DNA of 64,000 nt. It comes from Cyclobacteriaceae bacterium (GTDB lineage: Bacteria; Bacteroidota; Bacteroidia; Cytophagales; Cyclobacteriaceae). Where the stretch lies: NCBI GenBank assembly GCA_028281285.1, contig JANQKF010000009.1, positions 1 to 64,000 on the forward strand, given 5' to 3'. Below the pieces are notes generated by a model that was not told where the DNA came from, did no database searches, and saw nothing but the letters and a program-made list of their open reading frames with translations. The position numbers and the translations under genes are program-made. This document shows positions 1-8,676 of the stretch, piece by piece. The stretch's first letter is position 1, and each line of letters begins with the position of its first letter.

Positions 1-140
1 AGCACCCCGGTTCCCGGTCCTATCTCAAGCAGATCGTTGTATTCCCGATGCCCGGTTAAGGAATCAGCAATCCGTCTGGCAACATTTAAATCTGTCAAAA
101 AATGTTGACCAAGATGTTTCTTTGGTCGGACGTGGCTCAT
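1..140 (-). CDS. rsmA: 16S rRNA (adenine1518-N6/adenine1519-N6) dimethyltransferase RsmA, 5' end only
   Basis: The minus strand from the ATG at 140 encodes 46 residues before the window edge. They begin MSHVRPKKHLGQHFLTD and reach LEIGPGTGVL. The KKxLGQHFL start and the SAM-binding motif I (EIGPGTG) are the N-terminal hallmarks of RsmA/KsgA, which dimethylates two adjacent adenines near the 3' end of 16S rRNA during 30S maturation. The gene is divergent from pdxA, 78 bp away; the two genes are also neighbours in other bacteria. Only the N-terminus is visible, so catalytic motif IV cannot be checked. The identification is nonetheless secure. Confidence 0.93.
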   Translation of the reverse strand, partial: MSHVRPKKHLGQHFLTDLNVARRIADSLTGHREYNDLLEIGPGTGV

Positions 141-218
141 GGCAATAACTTATGGAAAAAAGATTAATTTGCGCCATCACATTCTGAATTTTCCCCAACA
201 AATTATCGTGTTGAGACT

Positions 219-1247
219 ATGAAGGAAACCCGACCCGATCAAAGAGAGAACATCGTTATTGGTATCACGCTTGGCGACATCAATGGAATCGGTCCTGAAG
301 TGGTTATAAAGACTCTCCTGGCCCTTAAGTCATTGAAAAATGTGGTCACAGTTATCTATGGTCACGGAAAAGTGGTCTCGCACTATAAAAAACTCCTCGA
401 TATAGAGAACTTCGTGTTCTATCAGTTTAGGAAAGGAGATCGGCTCAATTTCAAGAAACCCAATGTGATCAACTGTTGGGAAGACCATATTGAAGTAAAA
501 CCAGGAGAGGAAAACACAGATGGGGGAAGATGTGCCCTGGCGGCTTTAAAAAGGGCGGTTGAAGATTTGCAAAATGGCTTTATAGATGGACTCGTTACGG
601 CACCAATCAATAAAAACAACATCCAAAGTGACGAATTCAATTTTCCAGGACATACTGAATTTTTGACAGAGAGTTTTGATTCACAAGACAGTTTAATGTT
701 TCTCTGTACCGAACATCTCAGAACGGGTGTTACTACGGGGCACATTCCATTGAAATCCGTGGCTGAATCAGTGACATCTGAGAGAATTACAAGTAAGCTC
801 AAACTGATGATTGAATCGCTCAAAAGAGATTTTGGAATTAGCAAACCTAGAATTGCTGTGTTAGGACTTAATCCTCACGCGGGTGAAGATGGTCTCCTGG
901 GTGATGAGGAAACTAAGGTAATTGCACCCGTAATTAATCAATTTAAGGAGCAAGGGCATTTAGTGTTCGGACCCTATCCGGCCGATGGGTTCTTCGGCAA
1001 TGGAAGTCACAATAAGTTTGATGCTACATTGGCAATGTATCATGACCAGGGTTTAATACCATTCAAAACGATGGCATTCGAGGAGGGAGTAAACTTCACG
1101 GCTGGTTTGCCCATAGTGCGCACTTCACCTGATCATGGAACTGCTTATAGTATTGCAGGTAAAAATATGGCTAACGAAGCCAGTATGAGAGCCGCCTTTT
1201 ATATGGCACTGGATATTATTAAAAACAGGCAAATCTCAATTTCATAG
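219..1247 (+). CDS. pdxA: 4-hydroxythreonine-4-phosphate dehydrogenase PdxA
   Basis: The 342-residue product has the usual PdxA length. It starts with ITLGDINGIGPEVV, the conserved N-terminal glycine-rich segment, and carries TAPINK near residue 130, GHTEFL near 145 and MYHDQGLIPFK near 270. These hold the metal-binding histidines of the family. PdxA oxidises 4-phosphohydroxy-L-threonine with NAD(P) in the DXP-dependent pyridoxal phosphate pathway, as a cytoplasmic metal-dependent dimer. The gene is divergent from rsmA. A weak -7-like box (TTAATTTG, 164-171) lies upstream, one base off the Bacteroidota consensus. Nothing unusual was seen in the protein. Confidence 0.96.
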   Translation: MKETRPDQRENIVIGITLGDINGIGPEVVIKTLLALKSLKNVVTVIYGHGKVVSHYKKLLDIENFVFYQFRKGDRLNFKKPNVINCWEDHIEVKPGEENTDGGRCALAALKRAVEDLQNGFIDGLVTAPINKNNIQSDEFNFPGHTEFLTESFDSQDSLMFLCTEHLRTGVTTGHIPLKSVAESVTSERITSKLKLMIESLKRDFGISKPRIAVLGLNPHAGEDGLLGDEETKVIAPVINQFKEQGHLVFGPYPADGFFGNGSHNKFDATLAMYHDQGLIPFKTMAFEEGVNFTAGLPIVRTSPDHGTAYSIAGKNMANEASMRAAFYMALDIIKNRQISIS

Positions 1248-1346
1248 TTGATTCACACGGTTGATCCGCTGAATTACCATTTTTATCGAATTCTTGAACT
1301 TTCTAGCACCTTAGGCGTTAAGTAGGGGGAAAATCTTTCAAAAATA

Positions 1347-1667
1347 ATGATGGTTCATAATTCAAGCATTTGTAGTCGATCGTTAAGGTGGATGGCGATG
1401 CTTTGTCTATCGTTGTTTTTAAGCCTCTTTGCCTTCGAAAGCTTTTACCGTGTTTTAGAACATGATGTGATTATTGAAATCGTTGATTTTGAGAACACCG
1501 ATTCAGAACAGGATTCGAAGGAAAAAGAAAAGGAATCAGATAAATTGGCGTCCTTTCAAACGGTACTTCGTTCGGCCTTGACTGCCAATTCAGAATTCGA
1601 GATCCTTCTGCTGTCGAGGAGAGTAGATGAAATACAAGAGGTGGTATCTCCACCACCTGAGGCGTAA
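1347..1667 (+). CDS. Small membrane-anchored protein of unknown function
   Basis: This 106-residue protein has no family that I recognise. A basic N-terminus (residues 1-14) precedes one hydrophobic segment at about 15-33, then a strongly charged region rich in Asp, Glu and Lys at about 45-68, and a short C-terminus ending in SPPPEA. It reads as a signal-anchored or secreted protein with an acidic, probably disordered linker. It lies 98 bp upstream of the SulP transporter on the same strand, so it may be co-transcribed with the anion-transport genes; that is inference from position only. The start could equally be the second Met at 1350. Whether it is a real gene is likely but not certain. 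Confidence 0.55.
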   Translation: MMVHNSSICSRSLRWMAMLCLSLFLSLFAFESFYRVLEHDVIIEIVDFENTDSEQDSKEKEKESDKLASFQTVLRSALTANSEFEILLLSRRVDEIQEVVSPPPEA

Positions 1668-1765
1668 TAATCGCCAAGGAACTTTAGCTAAATCTTACCA
1701 AAAAAATCATCATCACTTGCCGGGCTGCTTAGCTCATTAAGTATGATAAAATCGCTTAACTCGAA

Positions 1766-3412
1766 ATGAAAACAGAACTTTTTAAGAATTTAAAACATGA
1801 CGCGCCAGCAGGACTTGTAGTTTTTTTGGTGGCTATACCGCTTTGTTTAGGTATTGCCCTTGCGTCAGGCGCCCCACTGTTCTCGGGCATTATTGCCGGG
1901 ATAGTCGGAGGTATCGTTGTCACCACATTTAGTGGCTCTCAAGTCGGTGTCAGTGGCCCGGCAGCCGGGTTAGCAGTAATTGTATTATCTGCGATTCAAG
2001 AATTGGGAGCATTCGAAACCTTCCTTTTGGCAGTTTTTATTGGAGGGCTATTCCAAATTGGACTGGGAATTGCCAAAGCTGGAATCATTGGTTATTACTT
2101 CCCTTCATCCGTAATCAAGGGAATGCTCTCAGGAATCGGGATCATCATTATTCTCAAGCAGATTCCTCATGCTTTTGGATATGACGCTGATTATGAAGGA
2201 GACCTTGGGTTCGTTCAGGCGGATGGAGAAAATACCTTCTCGGAATTGGTCAATATGCTCAATTTCATTACACCGGGAGCTTTGATAATAGCTGCCATTT
2301 CGTTGGCAATCCTTATTCTCTGGGAAAGACCCTTTATGAAAAAAATCAGAGTGTTTCAGATTGTCCAGGGCCCTTTGGTCGCAGTTACCGCAGGGATATT
2401 AATGGGTATTGGTTTTGCGGGAAATCCGGATTTAGCGCTGAGGACTGAGCAAATGGTAAGCATTCCGGTTGCAACAGATTTTAATAGCTTCATTGGATTA
2501 TTCACATTACCTGACTTTGGCCAGATTTTTAATGGCCAGGTATGGGTAATCGGGATGACTATTGCTGTGGTTGCCAGTTTAGAAACCCTTCTCTGCGTTG
2601 AGGCAACTGACAAACTAGACCCTCAGAAAAGAGTTACCCCGACCAATAGGGAACTTCGTGCTCAGGGTATTGGCAACATGGTTTCCGGCTTAATCGGAGG
2701 ACTCCCGGTGACTCAAGTGATTGTGAGAAGTTCGGCCAATATTCAGTCAGGAAATAAGTCTAAGGCCTCTGCATTGATCCACGGTTTTATGATTTTAATA
2801 TCAGCCATGCTCATTCCTAACGTATTGAATCTGATTCCTCTTTCAAGCTTGGCGGCTATCCTTTTTGTGGTAGGATTCAAACTGGCTAAGCCTGTGCTAT
2901 TCAAACAAATGTATAGCCTTGGATGGAAACAGTTTATCCCTTTTGTGGTGACAATTTTGGCTATTGTATTTACCGACTTACTACAGGGAATCGCAATTGG
3001 TCTGGCAGTGGCCATATTTCACGTTCTTCTTGATAACTATCGAAACCCGTATATTGCCAAACGCAGTGACGATGCAAGTCATAAACACATACGATTGGTT
3101 TTATCAGAAAATGTAACCTTCTTGAACAAGGGTAAAATCCTGAGAGTACTTTCAAAAATTCCAAACGATACAGAACTGTTTATTGATGCATCTAGAACTG
3201 TGCAGATTGATCATGACGTACTAGAGATAATTAACGATTTTAAGGAAAGCGCAAAGTACAAGAACATTGATCTGAAAATATGCTGTTTGGATCATTTGGA
3301 ACTCAACGGCTATGAAGAGTCTCTAAGAGAGTTGATCGTAGATGAGGATGAGATTCAAAATATGCCACCGGCCGAAGAATTTACCGAAGAAAAAGAAATA
3401 ACTTTAGCTTAG
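1766..3412 (+). CDS. SulP family inorganic anion transporter (possible bicarbonate transporter)
   Basis: The 548-residue protein begins with the SulP core (DAPAGLVVFLVAIPLCLGIA) and contains SGSQVGVSGPAAGLAV near residue 60, the substrate-site region of SulP/SLC26 proteins. About ten to twelve hydrophobic segments run to residue ~425. A soluble STAS-like domain follows at about 440-525, then an acidic tail. The family moves sulfate, bicarbonate, chloride or dicarboxylates across the inner membrane. The carbonic anhydrase gene starts 4 bp after the stop, so the two are surely co-transcribed, which favours bicarbonate as substrate, as for cyanobacterial BicA. Substrate cannot be read from sequence alone; sulfate remains possible. 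Confidence 0.9.
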   Translation: MKTELFKNLKHDAPAGLVVFLVAIPLCLGIALASGAPLFSGIIAGIVGGIVVTTFSGSQVGVSGPAAGLAVIVLSAIQELGAFETFLLAVFIGGLFQIGLGIAKAGIIGYYFPSSVIKGMLSGIGIIIILKQIPHAFGYDADYEGDLGFVQADGENTFSELVNMLNFITPGALIIAAISLAILILWERPFMKKIRVFQIVQGPLVAVTAGILMGIGFAGNPDLALRTEQMVSIPVATDFNSFIGLFTLPDFGQIFNGQVWVIGMTIAVVASLETLLCVEATDKLDPQKRVTPTNRELRAQGIGNMVSGLIGGLPVTQVIVRSSANIQSGNKSKASALIHGFMILISAMLIPNVLNLIPLSSLAAILFVVGFKLAKPVLFKQMYSLGWKQFIPFVVTILAIVFTDLLQGIAIGLAVAIFHVLLDNYRNPYIAKRSDDASHKHIRLVLSENVTFLNKGKILRVLSKIPNDTELFIDASRTVQIDHDVLEIINDFKESAKYKNIDLKICCLDHLELNGYEESLRELIVDEDEIQNMPPAEEFTEEKEITLA

Positions 3413-3416
3413 AACT

Positions 3417-4055
3417 ATGACTACAATTAACAATTCAATCGCTACAAATAAAGAAGCCCAGGATCAAATCACACCAGATATGGCCCTTGATCTCTTGATG
3501 AAAGGAAATGAGAGATTCCTTAATGCCGGAGGACTTGAACGGGACAATAGTAATAGCATTTCCGATACCAGCAATGGGCAGTGGCCTTTTGGAGTCGTGT
3601 TGGCGTGTATTGATTCAAGAGTACCCGTAGAAACTATTTTTGATCAAGGAATTGGCGATATCTTCTCGGCTCGAGTAGCTGGAAACTTTGTGAATGGGGA
3701 TATTTTGGGAAGTATTGAATATGCTACCAAGGTGGCCGGTTCGAAGTTGATCATGGTTTTGGGCCATACCAGTTGTGGAGCTGTGAAAAGTGCTTGTGCG
3801 AGAGTAGAGCTAGGAAATATCACAGGTCTTCTTTCCAACATCATCCCTGCAGTTGAAGCAGTCGAGAAGGAAATGGAAAATGATCCCAACAATCCGGAAT
3901 TCACAAATAAGGTAGCAGAGACGAATGTGGCGATGACCATTCAGAACATGCTGGACAGAAGCCCAATAATCAAGGAGCTTCAAGATGATGGTTCCATCAA
4001 AATAGTCGGAGCCATGTATGATGTCGCCTCTGGTAAAGTAAGCTTATTGAACTGA
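3417..4055 (+). CDS. Beta-class carbonic anhydrase
   Basis: This 212-residue protein interconverts CO2 and bicarbonate. The zinc site is complete: Cys64 with the Asp66-Arg68 dyad in CIDSR, and His117 and Cys120 in GHTSCGAV. Length and order fit cytoplasmic beta-carbonic anhydrases. There is no signal peptide, although the first ~20 residues are a non-conserved extension. The start ATG is 4 bp after the SulP stop, so the pair forms one transcription unit that ends at an intrinsic terminator at 4076-4107. The pairing suggests capture of imported bicarbonate or CO2, perhaps for carboxylases such as the AccC enzyme encoded 3 kb downstream (inference). Confidence 0.94.
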   Translation: MTTINNSIATNKEAQDQITPDMALDLLMKGNERFLNAGGLERDNSNSISDTSNGQWPFGVVLACIDSRVPVETIFDQGIGDIFSARVAGNFVNGDILGSIEYATKVAGSKLIMVLGHTSCGAVKSACARVELGNITGLLSNIIPAVEAVEKEMENDPNNPEFTNKVAETNVAMTIQNMLDRSPIIKELQDDGSIKIVGAMYDVASGKVSLLN

Positions 4056-4075
4056 GACAAAATCTACCTAATCAG

Positions 4076-4107
4076 AGAGCCCTTAAAGATTGAGGGCTCT
4101 TTTTTTG
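4076..4107 (+). terminator. Intrinsic terminator of the SulP-carbonic anhydrase operon
   Basis: A 7-bp stem (AGAGCCC at 4076-4082 with GGGCTCT at 4094-4100) is followed by a run of eight T. It lies 21 bp after the carbonic anhydrase stop codon. Confidence 0.85.
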
Positions 4108-4163
4108 CTTGATTACCAATGGATTTCTTTTCATCATCTATTTCAGTATTAATAAGTTTTTTC

Positions 4164-4171
4164 TACCTTTG
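4164..4171 (+). promoter_or_regulatory. -7 box of the yceD-rpmF promoter
   Basis: TACCTTTG matches the Bacteroidota -7 consensus TAnnTTTG exactly. It lies 24 bp upstream of the GTG start at 4196 and just after the preceding terminator. No good -33 TTG was found at the expected distance. Confidence 0.6.
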
Positions 4172-4195
4172 CACTCCTGATTTTGGGAGGGGAAA

Positions 4196-4723
4196 GTGAA
4201 AGCGCTCAGAGCATTTGATATCCACATTTTCAACTTATCAATCGGTGAACACGATTATGAGTTGCAGGTTGATGAAAATTTGTTTGAGGCTTTTGAAAAT
4301 GAGATTGTTAAAAAAGGAAATCTCACTACCAAAATCACTCTGAATAAGTCAGAGACAATGATTGACATGGTTTTCCAAATCGAAGGACATGTGGAGCTGG
4401 AATGTGACAGGAGTTTGGATCTCTTCGATTACCCTATGAACTTTGAAAAGCATATCATCTTTAAGTTCGGGGATATTGAGGAGGAGTTGTCTGAAGAGGT
4501 ACTTGTGATTGCGCGAGACGCTCAGACGATCAATGTGGCTTCGTTAATATTTGAATTCGTTGGTGTTGAAATCCCAATGAAGAAGCTGCATCCAAGGTAT
4601 GATGAGGAAGACACTGATGAGGAGGGAACATTGATTTTCACCTCAGAATCAGAAATTGCGGAGGAAGAAGATGAAGAGTCGGATCCAAGATGGGAGGCTC
4701 TGAAAAATTTGAAAAATAGATAA
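4196..4723 (+). CDS. DUF177 / YceD-like protein (23S rRNA accumulation protein family)
   Basis: The 175-residue acidic protein lies directly upstream of rpmF, the nearly universal position of DUF177/YceD genes. YceD affects 23S rRNA accumulation in E. coli, and in plants the family is linked to 23S rRNA processing. The C-terminal third is very rich in Asp and Glu. The conserved central region (ELECDRSLDLFDYP) matches the usual C-x-R-x-L core, but the second cysteine found in many homologues is absent. The start is GTG at 4196, supported by an unusually clear ribosome binding site (GGGAGGGG, 4185-4192), which is rare in this phylum. It is co-transcribed with rpmF (30-bp gap). Confidence 0.85.
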   Translation: MKALRAFDIHIFNLSIGEHDYELQVDENLFEAFENEIVKKGNLTTKITLNKSETMIDMVFQIEGHVELECDRSLDLFDYPMNFEKHIIFKFGDIEEELSEEVLVIARDAQTINVASLIFEFVGVEIPMKKLHPRYDEEDTDEEGTLIFTSESEIAEEEDEESDPRWEALKNLKNR

Positions 4724-4753
4724 AACGGGCTTTGCTCAAGAAACAATAATAAG

Positions 4754-4945
4754 ATGGCGCATCCTAAGAGAAAAACATCGAAAACCAGAAGAGACAAGAG
4801 AAGAACTCATGTCAAAGGAACTGCAAAACAACTGGCGGTTTGTCCTACAACTGGTGAAATGCACTTGCCTCACAGGGCTCACTGGCATGAAGGCAAACTT
4901 TACTATAAAGGTAAAGTGGTAATGGAAAAAGAAGTTTTAGCCTAA
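4754..4945 (+). CDS. rpmF: 50S ribosomal protein L32
   Basis: The 63-residue basic protein begins [19 protein letters not shown], the classic L32 N-terminus, and has the usual length. It is a component of the large ribosomal subunit. Only one cysteine is present ([11 protein letters not shown]), so this is the zinc-free form rather than the four-cysteine form. It follows yceD by 30 bp. Confidence 0.97.
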   Translation: MAHPKRKTSKTRRDKRRTHVKGTAKQLAVCPTTGEMHLPHRAHWHEGKLYYKGKVVMEKEVLA

Positions 4946-4967
4946 GGTTCCAACCTTGGCTGTAATG

Positions 4968-5001
4968 ATTTTGCTCCTGGGCTTCTGCTCTGGAGCAAAA
5001 T
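4968..5001 (+). terminator. Hairpin after rpmF (possible attenuator or weak terminator)
   Basis: A perfect 10-bp stem (ATTTTGCTCC at 4968-4977 with GGAGCAAAAT at 4992-5001) has a 14-nt loop. The T-tract after it is poor (TCGTTT), so it may only partly stop transcription between rpmF and fabH, or it may protect the rpmF transcript 3' end. Confidence 0.5.
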
Positions 5002-5127
5002 TCGTTTATAAGCAGTTGAAACTATAGTTTCTCAATGTTAAGAAATTATGAAACTGAAGCTGTTTAGCTTATATTGGCAGCTTCAAAGAAAAACCTATCC
5101 TCAACAAGACTCTCCAAAACTTATTTG

Positions 5128-6126
5128 ATGAACAAAATTAGAGCAGCGATTACCGGGGTAAACGGGTATGTTCCAGACTATGTTCTAACCAATAAAGAAC
5201 TCGAGACAATGGTTGATACCACTGACGAGTGGATCACCACCAGAACCGGAATTAAGGAACGAAGAATTCTAAAAGGTGAAGATCAGGGGACCTCAGTTCT
5301 TGGAATAGGAGCAGTTAAGGGTTTGCTGGAAAAGACAGGCACTAAAGCCGAGGAAATTGATCTCTTGATTTGTGCAACCACTACTCCTGACATGGCATTT
5401 CCTGCCACTGCTAATCTTATCGCCAATGAGGTGGGCGCGGTTAATGCTTTCAACTATGATATTCAAGCCGCCTGTTCTGGATTTATTTATGCCTTAACCA
5501 CGGGTTCTCAATTCATTGAAACGGGAAAGTACAAGAAGGTGGTCATTGTTGGTGCAGACAAGATGTCTTCGATCATTGATTACACCGACCGCACCACGTG
5601 TATCATCTTTGGTGATGGTGGAGGGGCAGTGTTGTTGGAACCGACTGAAGAGGAATTTGGGATTATGGACGCCAAATTGCATTCGGATGGATCCGGGGCT
5701 CAACACCTGCACATGAAAGCTGGAGGTAGTCGAAGACCAGCATCACACGAAACTGTGGATAGACGGGAGCATTTTGTCTACCAGGAAGGGTCAGCAGTCT
5801 TTAAATTTGCGGTCACTAATATGGCAGATGTATCTGCACAGGTGATGGAAAGAAACGGGTTGACCGGAGATGACATAGCTTTTCTGGTACCCCATCAGGC
5901 AAACAAGAGGATAATCGATGCTACTGCCCGAAGAATGGAAATTGGAGATGAAAAAGTCATGCTCAATATCCACAAATATGGCAATACGACCAGTGGAACG
6001 ATCCCACTTTGCCTATGGAACTATGAAAACCAATTAAAAAAGGGAGATAATCTAATTCTAGCGGCTTTTGGAGGTGGATTTACCTGGGGTGCACTTTGGG
6101 TAAAATGGGCATATGACCCCGCATAA
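5128..6126 (+). CDS. fabH: Beta-ketoacyl-ACP synthase III (FabH)
   Basis: FabH condenses acetyl-CoA with malonyl-ACP to start fatty acid synthesis in the cytoplasm. Counting from the ATG at 5128 the protein has 332 residues, and the catalytic triad is intact: Cys116 (AACSGF), His256 (PHQAN) and Asn286 (YGNTTSG). The open frame extends upstream to a TTG at 5074, but the 18 extra residues are not part of the family and the ATG start gives the normal length. In many bacteria plsX sits between rpmF and fabH; here there is no plsX. The gene leads into efp, accB and accC on the same strand. Confidence 0.95.
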   Translation: MNKIRAAITGVNGYVPDYVLTNKELETMVDTTDEWITTRTGIKERRILKGEDQGTSVLGIGAVKGLLEKTGTKAEEIDLLICATTTPDMAFPATANLIANEVGAVNAFNYDIQAACSGFIYALTTGSQFIETGKYKKVVIVGADKMSSIIDYTDRTTCIIFGDGGGAVLLEPTEEEFGIMDAKLHSDGSGAQHLHMKAGGSRRPASHETVDRREHFVYQEGSAVFKFAVTNMADVSAQVMERNGLTGDDIAFLVPHQANKRIIDATARRMEIGDEKVMLNIHKYGNTTSGTIPLCLWNYENQLKKGDNLILAAFGGGFTWGALWVKWAYDPA

Positions 6127-6179
6127 TTTTGGCAATTTTAATTCTAACCATAATTTGTAAATTAGTTCAAATTTAAACT

Positions 6180-6743
6180 ATGGCGACTACTGCGGATTTT
6201 AAAAATGGTCTTTGTATCGAATACAATAATGACCTTTATATGATCACAGAGTTTCAACATGTGAAGCCGGGAAAAGGGCCTGCTTTTGTGAGAACAAAGC
6301 TCAAGAATGTCCGCACGGGGAAAGTAGTGGATAACACCTTCTCTGCCGGCCATAAAGTGGTAACAGCCCGAGTTGAAAAGCGACCTCATCAGTTCCTATA
6401 CAAGGATGATATTGGGTATCACTTTATGGACAACAGCACCTATGAACAGGTTTCTATCCAGGAATCACTGATCAATGCTCCGCATTTGATGAAAGATGGC
6501 CAGGAAGTCGATATCCTGTTTCATGCCGAGACCGAAACCGCCCTGACCTGTGAATTGCCGGCTTATGTTGAATTAGAAATAACTTATACCGAACCAGGCA
6601 TAAAAGGTGACACAGCCACGAATGCCACCAAACCGGCCACGTTAGAAACCGGTGCAGAAATCCAAGTACCACTTTTTATTAACCAAAACGACCGTATTAA
6701 GGTTGATACAAGAACAAGCTCTTACGGAGAAAGAGTAAAATAA
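6180..6743 (+). CDS. efp: Elongation factor P
   Basis: The 187-residue protein has the three beta-barrel domains of EF-P and relieves ribosome stalling at polyproline stretches. The tip-loop lysine that is modified in many bacteria is Lys32 in [10 protein letters not shown]. The C-terminal signature appears as [20 protein letters not shown]. It lies 53 bp after fabH and 8 bp before accB. A TAATTTTG sequence at 6124-6131 matches the -7 consensus, but it overlaps the fabH stop and has no -33 partner, so a separate promoter is uncertain. Confidence 0.97.
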   Translation: MATTADFKNGLCIEYNNDLYMITEFQHVKPGKGPAFVRTKLKNVRTGKVVDNTFSAGHKVVTARVEKRPHQFLYKDDIGYHFMDNSTYEQVSIQESLINAPHLMKDGQEVDILFHAETETALTCELPAYVELEITYTEPGIKGDTATNATKPATLETGAEIQVPLFINQNDRIKVDTRTSSYGERVK

Positions 6744-6751
6744 GCTTAACT

Positions 6752-7225
6752 ATGAATCCGAAGGAAATAAAGAACATGATCGATTTCATTGCCAAATCAG
6801 GTTTGGCTGAAGTCAATATTGAAACAGAAGCATTTAAAATCAATGTAAAGCGTGACGCTGAGGGAACTGTAGTAGCTGCACCTGTTGTTGCCGCTGCTCC
6901 CACTCCTGCTCCTGCCGCACCTGCTCCGGCAGCTGCTCCTGCTCCAGCCGAATCTGCAACACCCACTGCAGAGGATACAAGCAAATATGTTGAGATTAAA
7001 TCTCCAATGATCGGCACGTTTTATCGATCACCAAGCCCTGATGATCCATCTTTTATAAATGTCGGAGATACAGTAACAGCAGGGCAGAAAGTCTGCATTG
7101 TGGAGGCAATGAAATTATTCAATGAAATTGAGTCTGAAGTTTCAGGTACAATCGTGAAAGTGTTGGTGGAGAACTCCTCTCCTGTTGAATATGATCAGCC
7201 ATTGTTTTTGGTTGACCCTTCATAA
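6752..7225 (+). CDS. accB: Acetyl-CoA carboxylase biotin carboxyl carrier protein
   Basis: The 157-residue carrier has an N-terminal helix-rich region (1-40), a low-complexity Ala/Pro linker (about 42-72) and a C-terminal biotinyl domain (about 78-157). The biotin attachment lysine is Lys121 in [11 protein letters not shown], which replaces the more common EAMKMMNEIEA. It carries carboxybiotin between AccC and the carboxyltransferase. It starts 8 bp after efp and is followed 29 bp later by accC. The biotin ligase that should modify it is encoded at 20592-21347. Confidence 0.96.
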   Translation: MNPKEIKNMIDFIAKSGLAEVNIETEAFKINVKRDAEGTVVAAPVVAAAPTPAPAAPAPAAAPAPAESATPTAEDTSKYVEIKSPMIGTFYRSPSPDDPSFINVGDTVTAGQKVCIVEAMKLFNEIESEVSGTIVKVLVENSSPVEYDQPLFLVDPS

Positions 7226-7254
7226 ATAACCATTCAGACTTAAACTGAATAATC

Positions 7255-8598
7255 ATGTTTAAAAAGATATTAATAGCCAATAGAGGAGAAATTGCGCTAC
7301 GTGTAATTCGCACGTGTAAGGAAATGGGTATTAAGACGGTAGCCGTATACTCCACTGCCGATAAAGATAGCCTTCATGTGCGTTTCGCAGATGAAGCGGT
7401 GAATATCGGACCGGCCCCAAGCACAGAGTCCTATTTGAAGATTCCGCACATTATTTCAGCCGCGGAAATCACCAATGCGGATGCAATTCACCCGGGGTAC
7501 GGCTTTTTGTCTGAAAACGCAGAGTTTTCAAGAGTTTGTGATGAATACGGAATCAAATTTATCGGAGCCAGTGCCGAGATGATCGATAAAATGGGTGACA
7601 AGTCTACGGCTAAGGATACCATGAAAAAAGCTGGTGTACCTACAATTCCTGGTTCCGATGGCTTGTTAGAGTCCGTTGAAGAAGGCATCAAACTGGCCAA
7701 CGAGATGAAATATCCCGTAATTCTTAAAGCCACAGCCGGTGGTGGCGGACGCGGAATGAGAATCATCAAAGAAGACAGCGAATTTCAAGCCGCATGGGAT
7801 AGTGCACGTCAGGAATCAGCCGCAGCCTTCGGAAATGATGGGATGTACCTTGAAAAATTCATTGAAGAGCCTAGGCATGTAGAAGTTCAGATTGTTGGTG
7901 ATAGCAATGGTAAAGCATGCCACCTATCTGAGAGGGATTGCTCGATACAAAGACGACATCAAAAGTTGGTGGAGGAAACTCCTTCTCCGGCTATGACGGA
8001 TGAGCTAAGAGAAAGAATGGGAAATGCGGCAGTACTTGCAGCAGAAGCCATTAACTATGAGGGAGCCGGAACTGTGGAATTCCTTTTGGATAAGCATGGT
8101 GATTTCTACTTTATGGAAATGAACACCAGAATCCAGGTGGAACACCCCATCACAGAAGAAGTTACCGATTTTGACCTTATCAAAGAGCAAATTAAAGTCG
8201 CAGCAGGGGAACCGGTTTCGGGAATTAATTATTATCCCAAGTTGTTTGCCATGGAATGTAGGATCAATGCAGAAGATCCCCGAAATAACTTCCGTCCAAG
8301 CCCAGGCAAAATCACGAACCTTCACCTTCCAGGAGGAAGAGGTATTCGGGTAGATAGTCATGTGTATGCAGGCTACACAATCCCTCCCAACTATGACTCT
8401 ATGATTGCCAAGCTGATTGTTAGTGGGCAAACAAGGGAAGAAGTAATGGTAAGGATGAAAAGAGCACTTCAGGAATTTGTGATCGAAGGAATTAAAACTA
8501 CGATTCCGTTTCACATTAAACTGATGGATGACGAAGGTTTCAAATCAGGGAATTTCACTACGGCATTTTTAGATGACTTTGATTTTTCCGATCTTTAA
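7255..8598 (+). CDS. accC: Acetyl-CoA carboxylase biotin carboxylase subunit
   Basis: The 447-residue protein begins [26 protein letters not shown], the biotin carboxylase N-terminus. It contains the glycine-rich ATP loop ([12 protein letters not shown]), the [12 protein letters not shown] motif and [16 protein letters not shown], which carry metal and bicarbonate site residues. It carboxylates the biotin on AccB with ATP and bicarbonate, the first step of malonyl-CoA formation. The carboxyltransferase subunits are not in the window. It is the last gene of the cluster, ending at a terminator at 8628-8660. Confidence 0.97.
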   Translation: MFKKILIANRGEIALRVIRTCKEMGIKTVAVYSTADKDSLHVRFADEAVNIGPAPSTESYLKIPHIISAAEITNADAIHPGYGFLSENAEFSRVCDEYGIKFIGASAEMIDKMGDKSTAKDTMKKAGVPTIPGSDGLLESVEEGIKLANEMKYPVILKATAGGGGRGMRIIKEDSEFQAAWDSARQESAAAFGNDGMYLEKFIEEPRHVEVQIVGDSNGKACHLSERDCSIQRRHQKLVEETPSPAMTDELRERMGNAAVLAAEAINYEGAGTVEFLLDKHGDFYFMEMNTRIQVEHPITEEVTDFDLIKEQIKVAAGEPVSGINYYPKLFAMECRINAEDPRNNFRPSPGKITNLHLPGGRGIRVDSHVYAGYTIPPNYDSMIAKLIVSGQTREEVMVRMKRALQEFVIEGIKTTIPFHIKLMDDEGFKSGNFTTAFLDDFDFSDL

Positions 8599-8627
8599 GA
8601 AATAACTAAAACTACTAAACCTGAAAA

Positions 8628-8660
8628 GCCCATTCCAAAATTTACGGATGGGCCTTTTTT
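8628..8660 (+). terminator. Intrinsic terminator after accC
   Basis: GCCCAT at 8628-8633 pairs with ATGGGC at 8648-8653 and is followed by CTTTTTT. It lies between accC and the esterase gene. Confidence 0.75.
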
Positions 8661-8676
8661 ATGCTATCTTCTCTCA

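Noticed and set aside
5074-5127. Upstream TTG start for fabH
   Set aside because: It adds 18 residues not found in the family; the ATG at 5128 starts with the conserved N-terminus.
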